Below are positions 40,513 through 46,071 of a DNA stretch of 46,071 nt, in pieces; position 1 is the first letter of the stretch; each line of letters starts with the position of its first letter. The notes beneath the pieces were generated by a model. That model had not been told where the DNA came from and searched no databases. It worked only from the letters and a program-made list of their open reading frames with translations. The position numbers were made by a program, and so were the translations under genes. This DNA comes from Streptomyces luteolifulvus (lineage in GTDB: Bacteria > Actinomycetota > Actinomycetes > Streptomycetales > Streptomycetaceae). The stretch lies in contig NZ_VZRB01000046.1 of NCBI RefSeq assembly GCF_008806595.1, positions 1 to 46,071 of the forward strand, given 5' to 3'.

Positions 40513-41127
40513 TCAGAGAAAGGACAGGTGGGGGCCGGACAGCAGGAGCCATGGCAAGAGCGCGGCGGGGATCAGGAGCACCGCGAACCATGCGTGTTGG
40601 TGAGCGGCCCGGGTCGAAGCGAATACGGCGGCTCCGAAGCCGGCGCCCAGCGCTGCATAGCCGACGTACCAACCGCGCTCGATGACATCATGGCCCCACA
40701 GGCTGATGCCGGCCCGGTCCAGACTCTCGTCCAACGCGTCCTCGGTTGTGGGCTCTCCCCAGCCTGCAGTGACGAACCCGCACTGGCCGACGACCAGGGC
40801 ACCGACGGCGACCAGAAGGAGCGTGGGCATCCGGTTGCTGGGCCTGCGGAAGGCTGCCCAGGACAGATACCCGCCGACAGCGGCCAGCGCCGGGGCAAGG
40901 GAGACAAAGTAGGCGGCAGTGTACGGCCTTCCCCAGCGGGTGCCGCCCTCCATGGGCACCGCTGCCGACGCCGCCCCCAGCAGCGGGGCGCTGTCCAGCC
41001 AGCGCCACAGCGCAGGGACGACCACCAGGACCACCACCACGAAACGCGCCACGAACAAGCCTGCCAGCCACCGGCGGGCACCGGGACCGAACCTCTCAAG
41101 ATCCCATTCCTCGGCACTCGAACGCAT
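40513..41127 (-). CDS. Small integral membrane protein of unknown function
   Basis: This 204-residue protein has about four hydrophobic segments (near 25-42, 72-92, 100-120 and 180-200) and short charged loops. The region between (GWGEPTTEDALDESLDRAGI) looks like an extracytoplasmic or cytoplasmic loop. I do not recognise a family, and no catalytic motif is visible. The ATG at 41127 is the first in-frame start; the ribosome binding site is weak (TAAGGT about twelve bases upstream). It is followed on the same strand by the frameshifted relic at 40095-40425, possibly once an operon partner. Confidence 0.68.
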   Translation of the reverse strand: MRSSAEEWDLERFGPGARRWLAGLFVARFVVVVLVVVPALWRWLDSAPLLGAASAAVPMEGGTRWGRPYTAAYFVSLAPALAAVGGYLSWAAFRRPSNRMPTLLLVAVGALVVGQCGFVTAGWGEPTTEDALDESLDRAGISLWGHDVIERGWYVGYAALGAGFGAAVFASTRAAHQHAWFAVLLIPAALLPWLLLSGPHLSFL

Positions 41128-42021
41128 GCGCGCACCTTAGCGACGCCCGCATAGCCGGTGCACCCTGCACGGCAGCGAGCGTCGTCAGCATCTCGATCAC
41201 CGCAGCACACAACGACTCACACCATCGCGCGAACCAGGCAGGACGGTGGGGAGTTACGTGACCGCAGGCATGGGGAACGACGATGGGGAATTACGCGATC
41301 GTCCACACCGCTCCGCTCCCCGCCCACGTTGTGCGCGTACGTCGCCGGCACCGACTCCGAGCCCCGAGTGACACTTCGGACCATGGCGCATTCGTCTGCG
41401 CAGTCATGCCCGGTGCTGCAGGGGAATTGCTGGAAGACCGCGACATCCTTCCCGGGCCCAGCCACCGCCTGATGTATGCCGCATCCCGCCCGGGGCCCGA
41501 CCACGCCGGGACCCACCTGTTCGCTGCACTGGGGCGGGGGCGGTAGCGGGGCCGACCGGTATGGGCCGCGGGGGATGTCGGCCTTCGCTGCCGTCACGGC
41601 TTCCGGGGCCCCGGCACCTCATGGCCCCCAGCGTGGCTGTTGTCCGCTGTCCATTCCCCCCGGTGCCGCCGCGCGCCGGGGATGGCGCAGTTGGCCGTCC
41701 CGGCGTTCTCCCAGAGCCTGATCAGGAAAGAACTCGTGAAAGCGTGACCTGGCGGCACTTCGCGCCGTGCGCCTGCCCTCAATGGTGGCTGCGTCCCGAT
41801 GCGACCAATGTCGTACCGCGGTCTGCCGGGTCTTGCGGGTCCTTTCACCGAAACAGCCACTTCAGGCGCGTCGAGTGGACGATGCCGTGGCCCGTCGGTG
41901 CAGCCAAGCTGACCGCTACACCCCGTCGGCAGGGACGACGACGCGGTCGGTGGCTCCGGGCCTGCTCGGAGCATCGGCGGCTGTTCCCGCCGCGGATCGC
42001 AGCCAGCGGCGAGAAGAGGCA
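41128..42021. other. 894-base intergenic region upstream of the sugar importer
   Basis: No frame here combines a ribosome binding site with recognisable similarity. Frames at 41283-41546 (+) and 41217-41597 (-) overlap each other and look like chance openings in GC-rich DNA. The last 250 bases upstream of the binding-protein gene presumably hold its promoter, but I see no clear operator palindrome. Confidence 0.45.
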
Positions 42022-43215
42022 ATGATGTCCATCTCCAGCGATGTTCGTAGGCCCCGAGTGCCCAGAGCCGTCCCGCGCCCTTGGGGGATTCGGACCCTGG
42101 CGGCTATGGCCGTCGCGGCCTGTCTGACAGTGACGAGCTGTGCAGCCGCGGACGGCGACGGCACCAGCGGCTCCCAGGCGTCGAAGGGCGACGCGAATCT
42201 GGCGGCGGCGAAGGAGGTGGTCGAGACATATTCCAAGCCCACGCGCTTCCCCGTCGATCAGCCGTTGACCCGAGGACTGGCGCCCGGTCAGCGCATCGCC
42301 TTCATGCAGTGCGCCTCCCCGTTCTGCGCCCTGCTGGCCCAGCTCTACGGCACGGGGACCAAGACCATGGGCACAGTGCCGGTCGACACCGTCAAGGGGG
42401 GCCACTCGGCCGACGGTGTGCAGACCGCCCTCTCCTCGATCACCGCCGACGACCCGGCAGCGCTGCTGCTTCCCGCGGTCAACCTCGGCTCGGTCGGCGC
42501 GAGCATCAGGAGGGCCAACCAGGCTGGCATCCCCATCGTCGGTGCCGGCGTGATGGGAGGCCCGAAGCAGGGCATCGATGCGTCGATCAACGGGCCGATC
42601 AACTACGAGCGGCAGGGCACGATCCTCGCCGACTGGGCGATCGTCACCGCGGGCGGCGACGCGAACATCGTCTGGTACCGCAATCCGGAACTCGACTTCA
42701 CGAAGGTCTCGACGGAGGCGTTCACGACAGAGCTGAAGAAGAACTGCCCGGGATGCGGAGTTCGCTACGTCGACATTCCCCTGTCGACGATCGGCACCAC
42801 CGCGCCCAGCCGAGTGGTCAGCGATCTTCAGGCCCATCCGGACACCGACATCGCCCTCTTCAGCAGCCTGGAGACCGCCACCGGCCTGCCACCCGCGCTG
42901 CGCAGCGCGGGCATCACCGAGGTGAAGATCGCCGGCTCCGCACCCGTGCCGGCCAACCTGCAGGACATGAAGAACGGCGGCATCGACGCCGCGGTCGGCC
43001 TGGACGCAGGTGTTCTCGCCTTCACTCAGCTCGACGCGGCCGTGCGCCTGGCCACCGACCAGCCCCTCACCGACGCGCAGAAGTCCGGTGAGGTGCCCCT
43101 GCAGCTGATCACCAAGGAAGATCTTCCCGGCGACGTGAGCAAGGGCTTCTCGGCATACCCGGACTTCGTGCAGCGCTTCTCCGAGCTCTGGGCCAAGGCG
43201 AGAAAGGCCGGCTGA
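42022..43215 (+). CDS. Sugar ABC transporter substrate-binding lipoprotein (ribose type)
   Basis: This 397-residue protein has an Arg-rich start, a hydrophobic segment (about 24-36) and a lipobox ending at Cys40 (TVTSC), so it is a membrane-anchored lipoprotein on the outer face. The mature part has the two-lobed periplasmic-binding-protein type 1 fold: IAFMQCASPFCALLAQLYG, IRRANQAGIPIVGAGVM, ADWAIVTAGGDANIVWY and DAAVGLDAGVLAFTQLDAAV. The internal pair KNCPGCGVRY is unusual and may form a disulfide. AGAGGC precedes twin ATGs at 42022 and 42025. Its stop overlaps the ATPase ATG (TGATG), making an operon with the next two genes. Confidence 0.9.
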   Translation: MMSISSDVRRPRVPRAVPRPWGIRTLAAMAVAACLTVTSCAAADGDGTSGSQASKGDANLAAAKEVVETYSKPTRFPVDQPLTRGLAPGQRIAFMQCASPFCALLAQLYGTGTKTMGTVPVDTVKGGHSADGVQTALSSITADDPAALLLPAVNLGSVGASIRRANQAGIPIVGAGVMGGPKQGIDASINGPINYERQGTILADWAIVTAGGDANIVWYRNPELDFTKVSTEAFTTELKKNCPGCGVRYVDIPLSTIGTTAPSRVVSDLQAHPDTDIALFSSLETATGLPPALRSAGITEVKIAGSAPVPANLQDMKNGGIDAAVGLDAGVLAFTQLDAAVRLATDQPLTDAQKSGEVPLQLITKEDLPGDVSKGFSAYPDFVQRFSELWAKARKAG

Positions 43216-44792
43216 TGGGCATCTCTGATTCTCAGGGCCCCCGCACCGCCGACCTGCCCGGCGCACCCGCCCACACATCGGCGAGCCAGGATCGGCGCAG
43301 CGCTGCGCGAGTGCTGCTGCGCGTTCACGGGCTGTCGAAATCCTTCGCCGGGACCAAAGCCCTCGACGGCGTCGGCTTCGAGGTGAACGCCGGTGACGTG
43401 GTGTCGGTCGTCGGACAGAACGGCTCGGGAAAGTCCACGCTGGTCAAGGTGCTGGCGGGCATCCATACACCCGACCCGGGCGCCGTGATCGAGCACCGGG
43501 ACATACGGTTCATCCACCAGGACCTCGGCCTGGTGCCCGGTCTGTCGACGATCGAGAACCTGGACATCGCCCGCCCGCTCGGGCGGCGTGGCTTTTGGCC
43601 GGCCAAGTCACGCGAGGAGCTGCTCGCCGCGGAACGGATGATCCGGCGGTTCGGCGGCGATTTCGACGTCACCGAGCCCATTGCCCGGATCACGGCGGCC
43701 GAACGGACCCTCGTGGCCATCGCCCGCGCGATGAGCGACTGGTCACCGACGGGTAACGTGCTGGTGCTCGACGAGCCGACGGCGGCACTCGGCGCGGCCG
43801 AGTCCGAGCTGCTCTTCGACGCGGTGCGCACGGTGGCCGCCGAAGGCGCGGGAGTCGTCTTCATCTCCCACCGACTCGACGAGGTACTCGGGCTGTCCGA
43901 CCGCGTCGTCGCCCTCCGGGACGGCAGGCTCGTGGCCGATGTCCCCGCGGGCGAGGTCGACCACGACAGACTGGTGGACCTGATCGCGGGAAGCGAGTTG
44001 GCCGAGTTCCGGATGGAACACGCCGACGAGCGCGGCCGCCCCATGCTGCGGGCCCGTGGCCTGGTCACCGACGTCCTGCGCGGCGTGGACCTCGACATCC
44101 ACGAGGGCGAGGTCGTCGGAGTCTGCGGCCTGCTCGGCTCGGGGCGCGAGCACCTGGCCGCCGTCCTCTTCGGCGCCATGGAGCGGCACGCCGGTACGGT
44201 GACCGCTTTCGAACGTCCCCTGAAAGCCGCCGACCCCGCCCGCAGCATCCGGCACGGACTGGCCTATGTGCCCGCCGACCGGTTGCGGCAGGGCGCCGTC
44301 ATGACCATGACGGCGACGGAGAATCTGACCCTTCCCTGGCTGCGTCCGCTGCGCAGCGCGTTCGGAAGCCTGGACCGGGCGGCAGAACGGGGTGAGGCAA
44401 GGGCCTGGACGGACCGCGTCGCGCTGCGTCCGCCGCAGCCGGACCGGCCGCTGCGCCTGTTCTCCGGTGGCAACCAGCAGAAGATCGTGATGGCCAAATG
44501 GCTGCGCATGGCGCCTGCGGTGCTGCTGCTGGACGAGCCCACCCAGGGCGTCGACATCGCAGCCAAGGCCGCGATTCACCAACTGATCGCCGAAGCCCGG
44601 GCGGCGGGCACAGGTGTCCTCGTCTCCTCCACAGACACGAGGGAAATCCTCGATCTCTGCGACCGGGTCCTCATCCTCCGCGACGGCAGGGTGAGCGCCG
44701 AACTCAGTCGCCACGAACTCAGCGAGGCACGCCTGATCAGCGAAAGTCTCGGGCTGTCCACGACGTCCGCGCCCAGCGACCCACATGATTGA
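43215..44792 (+). CDS. Sugar ABC transporter tandem ATP-binding protein (RbsA/XylG-like)
   Basis: This 525-residue protein has two fused ATPase domains. Domain 1 (about 35-255) has Walker A GQNGSGKST, Walker B VLVLDEPTAAL and switch ISHRLDE, but its signature is degenerate (RITAAERTLVAIARAM). Domain 2 (about 270-510) has a degenerate Walker A (GLLGSGREHL), a good signature FSGGNQQKIVMAKWL and Walker B LLLDEPTQGVD. This asymmetry is normal for the carbohydrate CUT2 family. It drives uptake of a monosaccharide-like substrate through the adjacent permease. The ATG at 43215 shares its A with the stop of the preceding gene. Confidence 0.93.
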   Translation: MGISDSQGPRTADLPGAPAHTSASQDRRSAARVLLRVHGLSKSFAGTKALDGVGFEVNAGDVVSVVGQNGSGKSTLVKVLAGIHTPDPGAVIEHRDIRFIHQDLGLVPGLSTIENLDIARPLGRRGFWPAKSREELLAAERMIRRFGGDFDVTEPIARITAAERTLVAIARAMSDWSPTGNVLVLDEPTAALGAAESELLFDAVRTVAAEGAGVVFISHRLDEVLGLSDRVVALRDGRLVADVPAGEVDHDRLVDLIAGSELAEFRMEHADERGRPMLRARGLVTDVLRGVDLDIHEGEVVGVCGLLGSGREHLAAVLFGAMERHAGTVTAFERPLKAADPARSIRHGLAYVPADRLRQGAVMTMTATENLTLPWLRPLRSAFGSLDRAAERGEARAWTDRVALRPPQPDRPLRLFSGGNQQKIVMAKWLRMAPAVLLLDEPTQGVDIAAKAAIHQLIAEARAAGTGVLVSSTDTREILDLCDRVLILRDGRVSAELSRHELSEARLISESLGLSTTSAPSDPHD

Positions 44793-44793
44793 G

Positions 44794-45864
44794 ATGAGCC
44801 ACATGACCGTGATCGAAGACACCGAGACACTCACCGAGCACCCGTCACCCCAACGTGCGCGCCCGCGCCACCGACTCCGCGACGCGCTGTCCTTCCGCAG
44901 CATCAGCGCCCTCTACATCTTCGCTGCGCTGTTTGTGCTGTTCTCCCTCTGGGTGCCGAGCACCTTCCTCGACGGGGACACCTGGAAGGCCATGCTGGAC
45001 GACCAGGCCATCACGGCACTGACCGCGGTCAGCCTGGTCATCCCGCTGTCCGCCGGTGTCTTCAACCTGGCGATCGGGTCCCAGGTCGCCGTCGGTTCGA
45101 TCCTGTCGGCGTGGCTGCTGTCCCAGCACCTGCCAATTCCCGCGACCGTCACGCTCACGCTGGTCGCAGGCGCCGCCATCGGCCTGGCGACCGGACTGCT
45201 GATCGTGCGCGCCCGGATCGACTCGTTCATCGCGACCCTGGGCGTGTCCTCGGTGCTGCTGGCGATCACGACCTGGATCTCCGACGGCCAGCAGATCCTC
45301 GACCTCGGAGCCGCCTACCAGGAACTCGCCACGGGCCAGTTGTTCGGCATCACCCACCCCGTCTACTTCCTGGTGCTCGTGGCACTGGCCGTGTGGTACG
45401 TCCTGGAACGTACTCCCGCGGGCCGTCGGGTCTACGCCACCGGGGGAAACCTGGACGCCGCGCGCCTGGCCGGCGTGCGCACCTCCACCACGGTCGTGCT
45501 GTCGCTGATCGCCTGCGGGGTGATCGCCTCCGCCGCAGGCACCCTGGTCTCCTCCCGGCTGGCCACAGGCGACCCGAGCATCGGCCCCGGCTATCTGCTG
45601 CCCGCGTTCGCCGCTGCGTTCCTGGGATCGACGCAGTTCCGCGGCGGCCGCTACAACGTGTGGGGCACCGTCATAGCGGTCTACGTCCTGGCGACCGGGG
45701 TCAAAGGACTGCAACTGGCCGGGGCCCCGGTGTGGATTCCGGACCTCTTCAACGGTCTGGCGCTGCTGCTCGCCGTCGGCATGGCCGTGCGGCGGGACGC
45801 AACGGGCCGTACGTCGGCGATCGCCCGGCTCCTGCGGCGCCGCCGAGCGTCACAGCAGGCATGA
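44794..45864 (+). CDS. Sugar ABC transporter permease (RbsC-like)
   Basis: This 356-residue CUT2-type permease has eight or more membrane segments. The family stretch SAGVFNLAIGSQVAVGSILS (close to 90-110) and the coupling motif GRRVYATGGNLDAARLAGV are clear, as is GPGYLLPAFAAAFLGSTQF. The N-terminal 35 residues are polar and cytoplasmic. Three in-frame ATGs lie together (44785, 44794, 44803); 44794 is chosen because it begins one base after the ATPase stop. It forms the importer with the two upstream products. Only one permease gene is present, as expected for a homodimeric channel. Confidence 0.92.
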   Translation: MSHMTVIEDTETLTEHPSPQRARPRHRLRDALSFRSISALYIFAALFVLFSLWVPSTFLDGDTWKAMLDDQAITALTAVSLVIPLSAGVFNLAIGSQVAVGSILSAWLLSQHLPIPATVTLTLVAGAAIGLATGLLIVRARIDSFIATLGVSSVLLAITTWISDGQQILDLGAAYQELATGQLFGITHPVYFLVLVALAVWYVLERTPAGRRVYATGGNLDAARLAGVRTSTTVVLSLIACGVIASAAGTLVSSRLATGDPSIGPGYLLPAFAAAFLGSTQFRGGRYNVWGTVIAVYVLATGVKGLQLAGAPVWIPDLFNGLALLLAVGMAVRRDATGRTSAIARLLRRRRASQQA

Positions 45865-45936
45865 CACCGGCTTGCGCCCGCCCCGGCTTCGCGCGGCGGC
45901 GGCCGCACGGCCGATGAAAGGCAGGGGTCAACTTGA

Positions 45937-46071
45937 CCCGGCCCTGAAGGGCCGGGCTTGGAGGTAGTGCCCAGCTGGCTGCTGGGGTGGACTCCTCCGT
46001 CCAGACACCCCGTTATGGGGTGGCAGGGACGCGTGACTCACGTCCCGCATTCCACACGTTCTCGCCACGGG
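45937..46071. other. Hairpin-rich tail: terminator or IS200/IS605-type end
   Basis: CCCGGCCC (45937-45944) and GGGCCGGG (45949-45956) form a perfect eight-base stem with a TGAA loop, 73 bases after the permease stop, a good terminator for the sugar operon. Two further hairpins follow: CACCCC/GGGGTG around 46007-46023 and GGGACG/CGTCCC around 46028-46048. Several subterminal hairpins in a row are also typical of IS200/IS605 ends and of the guide RNA region next to tnpB. The window stops before any transposase gene. Confidence 0.45.

Noticed and set aside
41217..41597. Overlapping frames on both strands (also 41283-41546 plus strand)
   Set aside because: Neither frame has a convincing ribosome binding site, domain or codon pattern, and they overlap each other.
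1..46071. tRNA and rRNA genes
   Set aside because: No cloverleaf-like stretch with T-loop GTTCGA-type context and acceptor pairing, and no rRNA sequence, was recognised in the window.

Overview
The window is very GC-rich, and the genes have strongly GC-biased third codon positions, frequent GTG starts and ATGA/GTGA overlaps. Together with the gene families present, this points to a Streptomyces or close actinomycete relative, probably in an accessory or chromosome-arm region.

Layout. (1) 1-2150: a transposase tail at the edge, a GerMN/Gmad2 lipoprotein, then two convergent, frameshifted gene relics (MBL-fold nuclease and flavodoxin) joined head to tail. (2) 2154-31000: a coherent hypoxia/dormancy-type island. 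It holds four universal stress proteins, an ABC-2 exporter (ATPase plus two permeases), a GNAT-acyl-CoA synthetase (Pat-type) protein, two CBS-CBS-BON proteins, a complete cytoplasmic group 3b-like [NiFe]-hydrogenase operon (hydB-orf-hydG-hydD-hydA) with hypD, hypE, hypC, hypF and a maturation protease, a five-gene stressosome-like signalling operon (RsbR-, RsbS- and RsbT-like proteins, an ATPase-PP2C fusion and a DevS-like histidine kinase), and a PacL/CtpF-like P-type ATPase. hypA and hypB are not in the window. (3) 31000-41130: a patchwork of relics and small accessory genes: SHOCT and DUF2933 fragments, an ABC ATPase relic, two DHFR/RibD-like reductases, a chimera of two IS630 transposase tails, an EEP-family nuclease, an S8 protease without signal peptide, a frameshifted TM-TIR-TPR gene, another multiply frameshifted gene and a small membrane protein. 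(4) 42022-45864: a ribose-type sugar ABC importer (binding lipoprotein, tandem ATPase, permease), then a hairpin-rich tail that may be a terminator or the end of an IS200/IS605 element.

How it works together. The island has the make-up of a DosR/DevR regulon of actinobacteria: Usp proteins, CBS proteins like Hrp1, a CtpF-like ATPase and a 3b hydrogenase, which in mycobacteria is known to be DosR-controlled. The promoter regions repeatedly carry a 14-bp palindrome of the form GGGCCG-N2-CGGCCC, close in design to the DevR box (GGGACT-N2-AGTCCC). A DevS-like kinase sits at the end of the stressosome operon, but no response regulator is encoded here. The inference is a shared hypoxia/energy-stress response: NAD(P)-linked hydrogen metabolism, cation homeostasis, acetyl/adenylate sensing and stress signalling under one regulator encoded elsewhere.

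Most island genes are intact, while frameshifts cluster in the flanking patches. This argues for local gene decay, although sequencing error in G runs should be excluded.
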